A DNA stretch of 34,669 nucleotides from positions 81,090-115,758 of the forward strand of contig NZ_JACDNQ010000007.1 in NCBI RefSeq assembly GCF_013839515.1, in the 5' to 3' direction. The notes beneath the pieces were generated by a model. The model saw only the letters and a list, made by a program, of their open reading frames with translations, was not told the DNA's origin and did no database searches. Positions within the stretch are counted from its first letter, which is position 1, and each line of letters starts with the position of its first letter. Shown here piece after piece: positions 24,488 to 32,598 of the stretch. Position numbers and translations under genes: made by a program. The DNA is from Natronomonas salinimetallica. Lineage in GTDB: Archaea; Halobacteriota; Halobacteria; Halobacteriales; Haloarculaceae.

Positions 24488-25840
24488 ATGGACGCGTTCG
24501 AGGCGTCGGCAAACGTCCCGCGGGAGGGCTTCGAGTTCGACTGTCGCCCAGAGAGCGACCAGTCCTTCGAGAACGCCCTGGAGAAGGCCCGATCGGGGGT
24601 CCGACTCGACGTCGCCGATGCGATCGAACTGCTGACGACGGGGACGGGGACGGGGAGGTCGGGGATCGACCTCGACAGAAAAGAACGCGTGCTCGAAGCC
24701 GCCGACAGACGCAGAGCCGAGGTCGTCGGCGACGAGGTCACGTTCGTCGCAAACCTCAACAACAACGTCACGACCGCCTGCAACGTCGGCTGTCTGTTCT
24801 GTAACTTCAAGGACGCCGCACGGCGCTTCGAGTCCGACCACGGCGATGGGACCGACGGATTCAGCAAGACCCCCGCACGGTCCCGCGAGATCGTCGGCGA
24901 CGCCGTCGAGCGGGGCATCTACGAGGTCTGTTCGGTCTCGGGACTGCACCCGACGCTCGCGTTGGACGACGAACACGAGGAAATCCTCGCTGGAGACGGG
25001 GGCGAACACAACTACAAGCCCTCGGACGTGTACGATACCGACCCGGGCACCTACGTCGAGCAGATCGAGGCGATGAACGTCGGTGGCGTCCACGTCCACT
25101 CGATGACTCCCGAGGAAGCGTATCACGCCCGTCGGGGAACCGACTGGAGCTACGAGGAGGTCTTCGGCCGGTTGCGCGAGGCCGGCCTCGACTCAGTCCC
25201 CGGCACCGCCGCGGAGATCCTCGTCGACGAGGTTCGGGAGGTGATCTGTCCCGGCAAGATCGGTACCGACGAGTGGCTCGACGCCATGACAGCCGCGGCC
25301 TCGGTCGGCCTCGATACGACGGCAACGATCATGTACGGCCACGTGGAAAACGAGGCCCACCGGGCGCGCCACCTCGATCGGATCCGCGACCTCCAGGACC
25401 GGACCGGCGCGATCACCGAGTTCGTCCCGCTCTCGTTTATCCACCCCGAGACGCCGCTGAAAGAGCGAGGAATGGTCGAGTCGGGCGCGACGACACACGA
25501 GGACGAGTTGATGATCGCCGTCTCGCGGCTGTATCTCGACAACGTCGAACACATCCAGTCGTCGTGGGTGAAATACGGCGATTCCCAGGGGCTGAAGATG
25601 CTCACTTGCGGCGCGGACGACTTCATGGGGACGATCCTCTCCGAGGAGATCACGAAGCGGGCCGGCGGCGGATACGGGGAGTTCCGCTCCGTTCGGGAGT
25701 ACGTCGACATGATCGCCTCGATCGGCCGGGTCCCCGTCGAGCGTTCGACCGATTACGAAACGCGCCGCCGGATCGATCCCGAGGCGGGACCGTTCGGCCC
25801 GACGCTGGGGCCGAAAGCCGACGGAACGCCGCTGATATAA
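24488..25840 (+). CDS. cofH: FO synthase subunit CofH (coenzyme F420 biosynthesis)
   Basis: A 450-residue radical SAM enzyme. With CofG it makes 7,8-didemethyl-8-hydroxy-5-deazariboflavin, the chromophore of F420, from tyrosine and a ribityl uracil. ACNVGCLFCNF holds Cys98, Cys102 and Cys105, the CX3CX2C cluster motif. CSVSGLHP, NVGGVHVHSMTPEEAYHARR, PGTAAEILVDEVR, TTATIMYGHVE and FVPLSFIHPETPL are family hallmarks, placing it with CofH rather than MqnC/MqnE. GGGAGGGGTGG directly before the ATG may be a ribosome-binding site, and CTATTATG at 24459-24466 may be a TATA box. CofG is not in this window. Confidence 0.92.
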   Translation: MDAFEASANVPREGFEFDCRPESDQSFENALEKARSGVRLDVADAIELLTTGTGTGRSGIDLDRKERVLEAADRRRAEVVGDEVTFVANLNNNVTTACNVGCLFCNFKDAARRFESDHGDGTDGFSKTPARSREIVGDAVERGIYEVCSVSGLHPTLALDDEHEEILAGDGGEHNYKPSDVYDTDPGTYVEQIEAMNVGGVHVHSMTPEEAYHARRGTDWSYEEVFGRLREAGLDSVPGTAAEILVDEVREVICPGKIGTDEWLDAMTAAASVGLDTTATIMYGHVENEAHRARHLDRIRDLQDRTGAITEFVPLSFIHPETPLKERGMVESGATTHEDELMIAVSRLYLDNVEHIQSSWVKYGDSQGLKMLTCGADDFMGTILSEEITKRAGGGYGEFRSVREYVDMIASIGRVPVERSTDYETRRRIDPEAGPFGPTLGPKADGTPLI

Positions 25841-25863
25841 CGTGACGCGGCAGCTGTTATATC
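25834..25863 (+). terminator. Inverted repeat overlapping the cofH stop
   Basis: GATATAAC (25834-25841, containing the TAA stop) and GTTATATC (25856-25863) are perfect 8-bp arms around a 14-base GC-rich loop. The stem is weak but could mark the cofH transcript end. Confidence 0.35.
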
Positions 25864-26034
25864 GATCACTCGATCACGCCGCGGTGGCGCGCGCTCGGGG
25901 CCGTGCCCGAGGCGGGCGGCGAGCAAAAGCGAGCCGCCCCGCCCGAGGGCCGCCGCCGAACCCCCGTGCGAGGGATGAGCGACGCGGAACCGCGGGTTCC
26001 GCGCGCGAACGGGCGCGAACGCGCCCGAGAGCGA

Positions 26035-26090
26035 GCGAGTCGGCTGGGGAGGCGTGTGGACTGCGAGTCGGCTGGGGAGGCGTGTGGAGC
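26035..26090. repeat. 28-bp direct duplication
   Basis: GCGAGTCGGCTGGGGAGGCG begins at 26035 and again at 26063; the two 28-base units differ only in their last two bases. Confidence 0.85.
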
Positions 26091-26201
26091 AGGAGAGATG
26101 GTCAGGATCGACCCGAGCACGCATCTACTCATCGCGGGATCCGTTCGACGGCGACGGCGTCTCCCGTGGCTATGCCCGGATCCGTGTGGGATGGACGTGG
26201 G

Positions 26202-26290
26202 GCGCGTCCACGTTCACCCACACGGAGCGCGTCCACGTTCACCCACACGGAGCGCGTCCACGTTCACCCACACGGAGCGCGTCCTCGCTC
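26202..26290. repeat. 25-bp tandem repeat, three copies plus a partial
   Basis: GCGCGTCCACGTTCACCCAC (first 20 of 25 bases, then ACGGA) starts at 26202, 26227 and 26252. A diverging fourth copy starts at 26277. The copies are identical, implying recent amplification. There are no unique spacers, so it is not a CRISPR array. Confidence 0.85.
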
Positions 26291-26330
26291 GTCCTGCCCC
26301 ACCCCACGGGCGTTTTTGCCCGAAGAGCGT

Positions 26331-26530
26331 GTGATGAAAGCATAGTACGCGGTCGCCCTCCTCGCGTTCCTACCAAGCTAGTTCACTCGTCGGGATCGGG
26401 TTTGTCACACAGGTCGGCGAACACTCCGCGCGAGACGTTGTCTCCGTGTATCTCATGTTAGTAACGGCGGCCGTACCGACTGGCGTCGTTGCGTGGGGGG
26501 AAAGCTCATACCGCCGGTGTGCCGTGACCG
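26331..26530 (+). pseudogene. Probable decayed small two-helix membrane-protein gene
   Basis: From GTG 26331/ATG 26334 the frame reads MKA, a TAG stop, then YAVALLAFLP. A shift of frame then gives SSLVGIGFVTQVGEHSARDV, then VSVYLMLVTAAVPTGVVAWG and ESSYRR. Joined together this would be a short protein of two membrane helices with a basic end, a common haloarchaeal type. It needs one stop-codon reversal and one frameshift, so it is a pseudogene if real. Codons 3' of the shift run on into antisense of the cdc48 gene. Confidence 0.3.
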
Positions 26531-26559
26531 ACTCTACAGGTGGGGCAGGCCGAGGCGGT

Positions 26560-28782
26560 TCACTGGAATCCGATCCGGCCGCCGCTCTGTCGGCGGCCGT
26601 CCGGGCTCCCGCCGCGGAACTGCTCTTCGATTCCCTCGTAGTACTCGCGGATGTCCTCGGTGATCGTCGGGCGGACCGACTCGAGGGCCTGCCGGAAGTG
26701 TTGCATCTCCACCTCGTCGGCGTTGTCGTCCTCCCGCAGCGCCTCGATCGCCGCCTCGCGGGCGATCGATTCGAGGTCGGAGCCGACGTAGCTTCCGGTC
26801 ATCTCGGCGAGTTCGCGCAGGCTCACGTCCGGCGCGAGTGGCGTCTCGTCGGTGTGGATGCGGAGGATCTGCTCTCTGCCCTCCGTGTCGGGTTCGCCGA
26901 TCATCACGAGACGGTCGAACCGACCGGACCGGATGAGGGCCGGATCGATCATGTCGGGGCGGTTCGTCGCACCGATGACCATCACGTCGTCCATGTCCTC
27001 GAGGCCGTCGAGTTCCGTCAGGAGCTGGTTTACGACCCGTTCGGAGACGTTCGAGCCGACCTCACCCCCGCGGCCGGGCGCGAGCGAATCGAGCTCGTCG
27101 AAGAAGATCACCGTGGGGGAGACCTGTCTGGCCTTCCGGAACGTCTGTCGGATCGCCTTCTCGCTCTCGCCGACCCACTTCGAGAGAAGCTGTGGGCCAC
27201 GGACCGAGATGAAGTTCGCGTTGGTCTCGTTGGCGACGGCCTTCGCGATGAGCGTTTTGCCGGTACCCGGCGGGCCGTACAACAGCACACCGGCGGGCGG
27301 ATTGATTCCCATCCGGTCGAACTTCTCCGGGGCGTTCATCGGCCATTCGACCGACTCTTTGACCTGGTTTTTCTCGTCGGTGAGACCGCCGACGTCGTCC
27401 CAAGACATCTTGGGCAACTCGACGAGCACCTCCCGCATCGCCGAAGGATCGACCTCGTTCAACGCGCCGCGGAAGTCCGTCCGCTTGATGATCATCTGAT
27501 CGATGAGACTCGGCGGGATGTCCTCCTCGTCGAGGTCGATCTCGGGGAGGTACCGACGCAGCGCCTTCATCGCGGCCTCCTTCGTCAGGCTCTCGATGTC
27601 CGCACCCACGAAGCCGTGGGTCTCGTCGGCCATCGTATCGAGGGAGACGTCGTCCGCCAGCGGCATCCCACGGGTGTGGATCTGGAGGATCTCCTTGCGG
27701 CCCGTCTCGTCGGGAACGCCGATCTCGATCTCCCGATCGAATCGGCCGGGACGACGGAGCGCGGGGTCGACGGAATCGACCCGGTTCGTCGCCGCGATGA
27801 CGATGACCTGGCCGCGAGATTCCAGCCCGTCCATCATCGTCAACAGCTGGGCGACGACGCGGCGTTCGACCTCACCGGTCACGTCCTCGCGTTTGGGGGC
27901 GATCGAATCGAGTTCGTCGATGAAGATGATCGAGGGGGACTCCTCGGTCGCGTCCTCGAATATCTCGCGCAGTTGTTGTTCGGACTCGCCGTAGTACTTC
28001 GAGATGATCTCGGGGCCGGCGATCGAGAAGAAACTCGCGGACGTCTCGTTGGCGACCGCCTTCGCAAGCAGGGTCTTACCGGTACCGGGCGGACCGTGAA
28101 GGAGGACTCCCTGTGGCGGCTCGATGCCGAGTTTCTTGAATATCTGGGGGTGTTTCATCGGCAACTCGACCATCTCACGGACGCGCTGGATCTCGTTTTG
28201 GAGGCCGCCGATGTCCTCGTAGGTGATCCCGCCGCCGGTCTTCTCGAAGCCGGCAATCGGCTCCTCGCGGAGTTCGACCTCCGTGTCCTCGGTGATCAGA
28301 CAGACCCCGTCGGGGTCCGTCTCGACCGCGATGAGCGGGATGGCCTGTCCCGGCGACCGCATGAATGGATGGTTCGTCGAACTCATCACCGGAACGATGT
28401 CGCGCTCTACGACCGGCCGTTTGAGTATCTGTCGTTTGACCATTCCGGCGGCATCGGAGCCGAACTGCACCGACGCCTCCTCCGGCGGGGCAAGCACGAG
28501 TTTGTCGGCTTTCGTCGCCTCCGCCTTTCGTATGGTCACTCGTTCGCCGATGCCCACGTCGGCGTTCTGTCTGGTGAAGCCGTCGATCCGGACTGTATCC
28601 GTGTTCCAGTCCTGCCTGTCGGCCCGCCAGACCTTCGCTGCCGTCGTATCGCTCCCCTCGATTTCGATGATGTCACCCGGTGACAGCTTGAGGTGAAGCA
28701 GGGTATCCGGATCGAGGCGTGCGATCCCCCGTCCGGAGTCGTTGGGATACGCCTTTGCGACCTCGAGTTGAACCTCGTTCAT
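26560..28782 (-). CDS. CDC48/VAT-type AAA+ ATPase
   Basis: A 740-residue double-ring unfoldase of the p97/VAT family. The N-terminal double-psi barrel and clam domain (about 1-180) starts [19 protein letters not shown]. Two AAA modules follow, each with Walker A GPPGTGKT (residues 230-237 and 503-510), Walker [13 protein letters not shown] or [12 protein letters not shown], and sensor/arginine-finger segments [13 protein letters not shown] and [13 protein letters not shown]. The ring hexamer threads substrates, probably feeding the proteasome. The short C-terminal tail is Gly/Arg-rich ([12 protein letters not shown]) and could carry interaction motifs. Haloarchaea usually have more than one paralogue. 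It is divergent from a small regulator gene. Confidence 0.95.
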   Translation of the reverse strand: MNEVQLEVAKAYPNDSGRGIARLDPDTLLHLKLSPGDIIEIEGSDTTAAKVWRADRQDWNTDTVRIDGFTRQNADVGIGERVTIRKAEATKADKLVLAPPEEASVQFGSDAAGMVKRQILKRPVVERDIVPVMSSTNHPFMRSPGQAIPLIAVETDPDGVCLITEDTEVELREEPIAGFEKTGGGITYEDIGGLQNEIQRVREMVELPMKHPQIFKKLGIEPPQGVLLHGPPGTGKTLLAKAVANETSASFFSIAGPEIISKYYGESEQQLREIFEDATEESPSIIFIDELDSIAPKREDVTGEVERRVVAQLLTMMDGLESRGQVIVIAATNRVDSVDPALRRPGRFDREIEIGVPDETGRKEILQIHTRGMPLADDVSLDTMADETHGFVGADIESLTKEAAMKALRRYLPEIDLDEEDIPPSLIDQMIIKRTDFRGALNEVDPSAMREVLVELPKMSWDDVGGLTDEKNQVKESVEWPMNAPEKFDRMGINPPAGVLLYGPPGTGKTLIAKAVANETNANFISVRGPQLLSKWVGESEKAIRQTFRKARQVSPTVIFFDELDSLAPGRGGEVGSNVSERVVNQLLTELDGLEDMDDVMVIGATNRPDMIDPALIRSGRFDRLVMIGEPDTEGREQILRIHTDETPLAPDVSLRELAEMTGSYVGSDLESIAREAAIEALREDDNADEVEMQHFRQALESVRPTITEDIREYYEGIEEQFRGGSPDGRRQSGGRIGFQ

Positions 28783-29013
28783 CCTGATGTGAACACTCAG
28801 GACCGCCCGGAGATATGCCTTTTGCTCACGCCCCCGGGGGCCTGTTGCTCACGCTCCTGAGGGCCCCCTCGGAGACCGCCCGACTGGGCGACGCCTCACC
28901 ACATCGACGGGACAGCGTTCCACTACATCAGCGGAGTGACGCCTCACGACAGGCACACGGACGGGGACTGACTCCGACACCGTTTTGACCGTCGGGTCGG
29001 TATCGATGTCCGA

Positions 29014-29307
29014 ATGATACAGCGGTTGGCGAGACAGCTCGGAAAAGAAGAGCGGGACCTTCTCGTCTTGGAGGTAGTGCTCTCGAATCATCCGATCGGG
29101 ATCCCGCGGATCGCCGAGGAGACCGGAATCGACGAGCACAAAACGAGGTACTCCCTCCGAATGCTGGAGGACGATGGGCTCGTGAATCCCACCCCCGATG
29201 GAGCCGTCCCGGTCGACGGTGTCGAAGCCCGTGTCGGGGAGATCAACGCTGGACTGGACGCGCTCGCCGACCGGGTCGAGGAGCTCAAAGAATACGGTTC
29301 CGGGTGA
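29014..29307 (+). CDS. Small winged-helix regulator
   Basis: A 97-residue protein. Residues 12-60 form a winged helix (LVLEVVLSNHPIGIPRIAEE; KTRYSLRMLEDDGLV as recognition helix; wing PTPDGAVPVD). Residues 65-95 are an amphipathic helix (VGEINAGLDALADRVEELKEY) likely to dimerise. The architecture is a haloarchaeal predicted transcriptional regulator with no known ligand. CCGTTTTGACC about 28 bases upstream of the ATG fits a leaderless promoter. It is divergent from the CDC48 gene, and a small membrane protein follows 49 bases downstream. Confidence 0.78.
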   Translation: MIQRLARQLGKEERDLLVLEVVLSNHPIGIPRIAEETGIDEHKTRYSLRMLEDDGLVNPTPDGAVPVDGVEARVGEINAGLDALADRVEELKEYGSG

Positions 29308-29356
29308 GATATCCCTGAACCGGAAGGCTCGAAACGTTCGATTACGTACAACCGCT

Positions 29357-29581
29357 ATGCGATTTCTCCAGACGGCCGTCGACCTCCCCGGTTGGGTCTC
29401 GGGTGTGCTGTTGCTCGCGGGAACCATCTCGACCGCCGGTCTAACGGACTACCTCTTGACGAGTACCGGCTATGGAACACTTGGAACCGCCGTTTGGGCG
29501 GTTTGTTATGCCGGCGCGCTCGCCACGGTCTGGGTCGTCTGGCTGCGCGATCTCGAACTGACCGGACCGGAAAGCGGGTGA
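29357..29581 (+). CDS. Small two-helix membrane protein
   Basis: A 74-residue protein with two hydrophobic segments (about 11-33 and 42-62: VSGVLLLAGTISTAGLTDYL; TAVWAVCYAGALATVWVVWL) and a short acidic C-terminus. No family is recognised; such proteins are common and uncharacterised in haloarchaea. Length and codon usage support a real gene. The start at 29357 is chosen because it places the first helix close to the N-terminus; the frame upstream is an artefact of the preceding gene. Confidence 0.65.
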   Translation: MRFLQTAVDLPGWVSGVLLLAGTISTAGLTDYLLTSTGYGTLGTAVWAVCYAGALATVWVVWLRDLELTGPESG

Positions 29582-29618
29582 GAGCGAGGACCGATGGGCC
29601 GGGCCGATCGAAGATCGC

Positions 29619-30668
29619 TCAGGACGCGTCGACGATCTCCTCGTACCGCGCGCCGGTCTGTTTCAGCGTCTCCGTCGAGTAGAGCCGTTCGTGCTCGAAC
29701 GGGAGCTGTTCGTCGGCCAGTTCGTCGATCTTCTCGTCGACCGCGTCCGGATCACGGCCGTGGATCATCGTAAACAGATTGTAGGGCCACCCCTGCTCCG
29801 GGCGGCGAGGACGGTGATAACACAGCGTCACGTAGGGTAGCTCCCCGACCCGTTCGCCGTGGAGATCGAGATCGGCGTCCGGCACGTTCCAGACCACCAT
29901 ACAGTTGGCGTCGAACCCCGTCACGATGTGGTTGACGACGCAGCCGATGCGTTTGATACAGCCGTCCGAACGGAGCCGTTTGATCGCGGCCAACACGTCG
30001 TCGACCGGGGTGTCCAGACTGGCGGCGACGTCGCGGTACGGCGTCGCCGACAGCGGAAACCCGTCCTGGATTTCGAGCAGTAGGGCGCACTCCAGCGCGG
30101 AGAGATCGGCCGCTGCCGTCTCTGAGATCCGGGTCGCGTCGACGGTCGTCGACTCGATCGACTCCCTCGCGAACCGATCGCCGTTGACCACCGGAAATTC
30201 GAGATCGATATAGAAATCCGTCAGCATCGGGAGTACCAACACGGAACAGCCGGTCTCGGATTCGATCTCCGAGATGATCCGATCGCGCGTTTCGAGCGAA
30301 CCGGCCGTCACGACGAACCACATGTTCCACTCGTGATCGCGGCGGTAGTTGTGGTTCACCTGCCGGTAGCCGTTTACGACGTCGGCGACCTCCTCGAAAC
30401 GGTCCTCGGGTGCCCGTACCGCCGCGAGCGCCGACGATCCGATAACCGGAGGGTTCAACACCGCCCCGAACCGGCGGAATATTCCGGCCTCCCGGAGCCG
30501 TTCGACGCGTTCGAGCGCCTCCCGTCCGTCGATCCCGAGCGCCTCTCCAACCCGCTCGAACGGCCGCTCGACGATCGGGAAATCGGACTGATAGCCGTCG
30601 ATGAGCGCCGCATCGATCGAGTCGATGTCAGCACGCCAATCGTCGCCATCGGTCGCCGACGTACTCAT
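29619..30668 (-). CDS. Siroheme decarboxylase, two AhbA/AhbB-like units fused
   Basis: A 349-residue protein made of two tandem Lrp/AsnC-like units. Each has a winged helix (DAALIDGYQSDFPIVERPF; LECALLLEIQDGFPLSATPY) followed by a RAM-like alpha/beta domain. The catalytic-type signatures are VNHNYRRDHEWNMWFVV in the first and CYHRPRRPEQGWPYNLFTM in the second, as in AhbA/AhbB and NirD/L/G/H. These decarboxylate siroheme to 12,18-didecarboxysiroheme in the archaeal siroheme-dependent heme pathway. Automated annotation often calls such proteins Lrp regulators. Haloarchaea carry such double units as more than one gene, so I cannot say whether this is the A- or B-type. The start is supported by a minus-strand TCTAAAC about 24 bases upstream. 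Confidence 0.85.
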   Translation of the reverse strand: MSTSATDGDDWRADIDSIDAALIDGYQSDFPIVERPFERVGEALGIDGREALERVERLREAGIFRRFGAVLNPPVIGSSALAAVRAPEDRFEEVADVVNGYRQVNHNYRRDHEWNMWFVVTAGSLETRDRIISEIESETGCSVLVLPMLTDFYIDLEFPVVNGDRFARESIESTTVDATRISETAAADLSALECALLLEIQDGFPLSATPYRDVAASLDTPVDDVLAAIKRLRSDGCIKRIGCVVNHIVTGFDANCMVVWNVPDADLDLHGERVGELPYVTLCYHRPRRPEQGWPYNLFTMIHGRDPDAVDEKIDELADEQLPFEHERLYSTETLKQTGARYEEIVDAS

Positions 30669-30769
30669 TGTCCGTCTTAGGGATCGTGGGGTTTAGACTT
30701 CGTCGGTCCCGGAACGGGAGTACCTACCGGATGGGATGGGTTTTTGACCCGGTGGCCCAAACCGCCCGT
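30669..30769. promoter_or_regulatory. Divergent promoter region, siroheme decarboxylase / TrpD-like
   Basis: On the minus strand TCTAAAC (complement of about 30689-30695) lies 21-27 bases from the ATG at 30668. On the plus strand GGTTTTTGACC (about 30739-30749) lies about 26 bases from ATG 30770. Both genes would be leaderless. Confidence 0.45.
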
Positions 30770-31834
30770 ATGTCACAGGCGACCGAACGGTACGGCGAGT
30801 GGCCGCTGAAACGGCTGATGACCGAAGTCGTCGGATCGGGGCACAAATCCGCCGACGATATGACACGCGAACAGGCGAGCGAGGCGTTCCGACGGATCCT
30901 CGATGACGAACCGGATCCGACGACACTCGGTGCGTTCTGGCTCGCCAACCGCTGGAAGCGAAACACCCCCGAGGAGCTCGCCGCCTACGTCGACGTGATG
31001 GCCGAGGGCGTCGAGGCCGCCGCGCCGGATTGCGATCCGGTCGACTGTGGCGCGAACTACGACGGGAAGGGACGAACGGCCCTGCTGGGAGTCGCCTCGG
31101 GGCTTGTCGCCGCCGCCGCGGGGACGCCGGTCGTTACCCACTCCGGAGACCGCGTTCCCACACAGAAACAGGACGCCTACAAACACGTCCTCGACGAGCT
31201 CGGCGTCCGGACCGAACTGTCACCGGAGGAGTCCGCCGAGATGACCGACGAGGTCGGTTTCGGCTTCTATTATCGCCCCGAGTTCGCCCCCGACATCGAG
31301 GCGCTCTCCGATCGCCGCGACCGGATGGGCGTTCGGACCTTCCTCAACACCGTCGAGACGCTCGCCAACCCCGCCGAGGCGTCCGTCCACCTCGGATCGT
31401 TTTATCACTTGCCGTACGCAAAACGGATCATTGATACGTTCGAGGCGTCGGAGACGTCCGATATCGAACGCGTCGTGATGTTTCAGGGGATGGAAGGGTA
31501 CGACGACGTTCGCCCCGGTTCCACGAAAGTCGCCGCCTGGACCCGCGGCGGCGGGCTAACGGACTTCGAGATCGAAACGCCCGAGTACGGCATGGACTTC
31601 GAAAGCGAGGACCTCCGCATCGACGACGTCGCGGCCGGCTCGGCGACGATCACCGAGGAGATCCTTCGGGGCGAACGGAACGATCACTTCGCCGACGCGG
31701 TCGCGGTCAACGCCGCCCTTCGCATCTATGCCGGCGGGGACGCCGAGGACGTCGACGCCGGACTCGACGCGGCGTGGGACGCCATCGAGTCCGGTAGGCC
31801 GGCGGAGCGACTCGACGCTCTCAGAGGGTTCTAG
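30770..31834 (+). CDS. Anthranilate phosphoribosyltransferase-like protein (TrpD2-type)
   Basis: A 354-residue protein of the TrpD/nucleoside phosphorylase superfamily. The N-terminal helical domain is present (LKRLMTEVVGSGHKSADDMT; TLGAFWLANRWKRNTPEELA), and the alpha/beta domain follows. The segment that should read GTGGD-x-x-x-TFNIST in true TrpD instead reads DCGANYDGKGRTALLG. The KHGNR-SSKSG-type loop is replaced by VTHSGDRVPTQKQ. These changes match the YbiB/TrpD2 subgroup, which is not a tryptophan enzyme and for which nucleic-acid binding has been described in bacteria. No trp genes are nearby. ATG 30770 is chosen from the TATA spacing; the frame extends upstream to 30668 without homology. 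Confidence 0.82.
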   Translation: MSQATERYGEWPLKRLMTEVVGSGHKSADDMTREQASEAFRRILDDEPDPTTLGAFWLANRWKRNTPEELAAYVDVMAEGVEAAAPDCDPVDCGANYDGKGRTALLGVASGLVAAAAGTPVVTHSGDRVPTQKQDAYKHVLDELGVRTELSPEESAEMTDEVGFGFYYRPEFAPDIEALSDRRDRMGVRTFLNTVETLANPAEASVHLGSFYHLPYAKRIIDTFEASETSDIERVVMFQGMEGYDDVRPGSTKVAAWTRGGGLTDFEIETPEYGMDFESEDLRIDDVAAGSATITEEILRGERNDHFADAVAVNAALRIYAGGDAEDVDAGLDAAWDAIESGRPAERLDALRGF

Positions 31835-32124
31835 GGAACCCGAAGCGAGTACGCGATGATCGAGAGTCCCGAGAGAATGAACAAGCTTTCGATGAGGACC
31901 CCCACTCTGAACGTGACGTTCAACAACTCGAAGGTAAACCCAGCAAGCAAGACGCCGATGACGATGAGTCCGAACCCGGCCGTGAGGAATCCGAGCGACC
32001 GATCGTTGGTTCGTCGATACGCACTGAAAGCGAGATACGTGACGACGCCGCCGACGAGGAAAATGAGCGTCTTCGTCACGACGATCGTAAATCGGATCCC
32101 AAAGTCGGTTGTCGAATGTACCAT
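31831..32124 (-). CDS. Small three-helix membrane protein paired with an HTH regulator
   Basis: A 97-residue protein with three hydrophobic segments: IVVTKTLIFLVGGVVTYLAF, LGFLTAGFGLIVIGVLLAGF and VGVLIESLFILSGLSIIAYS. The first is followed by AYRRTNDRSL, a cytosolic basic loop. It belongs to a recurrent haloarchaeal family (I recall DUF7521) that is usually encoded directly after a winged-helix gene, as here with a two-base gap. The function is unknown; the pairing suggests a membrane partner or signal input for the regulator. Its last bases overlap the convergent TrpD-like gene by four bases. Confidence 0.75.
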   Translation of the reverse strand: MVHSTTDFGIRFTIVVTKTLIFLVGGVVTYLAFSAYRRTNDRSLGFLTAGFGLIVIGVLLAGFTFELLNVTFRVGVLIESLFILSGLSIIAYSLRVP

Positions 32125-32126
32125 GA

Positions 32127-32504
32127 TTACAGTTCCTTTCCTACTTCAGACCACATCTCCGCGAGGCGTTCGTCGGCCTTTCGTGCCGGCCGCTTGATTT
32201 CGATTTCGATCTCCGCCGATTCGGTCCGAGTCACGACGACGTCCTCGAAATCGAGTTGGTATTGGGTCGCGTGACTGCCGTCGCTGCGGATTTCGGTTCG
32301 CTCTCTCAGGAGTGTCGCTTCCGAGAGCTGATCGAGTTTCCGGTACAGCGTCGATCGGGGAATCTCACACCGAGCGAGGAGCTCCCGTGCCGTCCGAGGA
32401 GTTCCCAACTCGGCGAGGATGGCACGACAATCCTCGTCGTGTAACGCCCCCAGCACCGTATCCATATCCGGGGAGTCGTCATCGACCAACGGATCCCGAA
32501 CCAT
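32127..32504 (-). CDS. Winged-helix transcriptional regulator (ArsR-like)
   Basis: A 125-residue protein. Residues 14-70 form a winged helix (DTVLGALHDEDCRAILAELG; RTARELLARCEIPRSTLYRK; wing ERTEIRSDGSHATQYQLDFE). A beta/helix tail follows (VVVTRTESAEIEIEIKRPAR), ending in a helix. The architecture is that of ArsR-like haloarchaeal regulators encoded with a small membrane protein. No metal-binding Cys cluster is seen. ATG 32504 is supported by a minus-strand TTTAAT about 25 bases upstream. The frame runs on to 32921 antisense to the cyclophilin gene, which is an artefact. Confidence 0.8.
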   Translation of the reverse strand: MVRDPLVDDDSPDMDTVLGALHDEDCRAILAELGTPRTARELLARCEIPRSTLYRKLDQLSEATLLRERTEIRSDGSHATQYQLDFEDVVVTRTESAEIEIEIKRPARKADERLAEMWSEVGKEL

Positions 32505-32598
32505 GGTGTGAATTCGTCTCGGGGCATTAAACGGCTGTGGGTTGGAGACGACGTCGGTACCGATAGACATATATTTTCCTCCCCCGCTCTTGGATGGT
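32505..32598. promoter_or_regulatory. Divergent promoter region, regulator / cyclophilin
   Basis: CATATATTTTCC (32566-32577) is a strong TATA box about 27 bases before ATG 32599. On the minus strand TTTAAT (complement of 32526-32531) serves the regulator. The regulator may therefore affect the cyclophilin gene. Confidence 0.5.

Larger units (their letters stand above)
25841..26330. other. Gene-free GC-rich spacer with repeats
   Basis: No credible gene is present; frames here are arginine/proline-rich on both strands. The stretch holds a GCGGAACC/GGTTCCGC inverted repeat (25984-26001), a 28-bp duplication (26035-26090) and a 25-bp triplication (26202-26276). Confidence 0.6.

Noticed and set aside
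26202-26290. Possible CRISPR array
   Set aside because: The 25-bp units are directly adjacent with no spacers, and no cas genes are present.
26446-28683. 745-codon plus-strand frame opposite the CDC48 gene
   Set aside because: It is a GC-bias shadow of a highly expressed AAA ATPase gene; it has no domain and extremely Arg/His/Asp-biased composition.
28829-28860. GCCCCCGGGGGC palindrome and repeated TTGCTCACGC upstream of the CDC48 gene
   Set aside because: It is short and GC-only, likely by chance in this composition; no promoter geometry depends on it.
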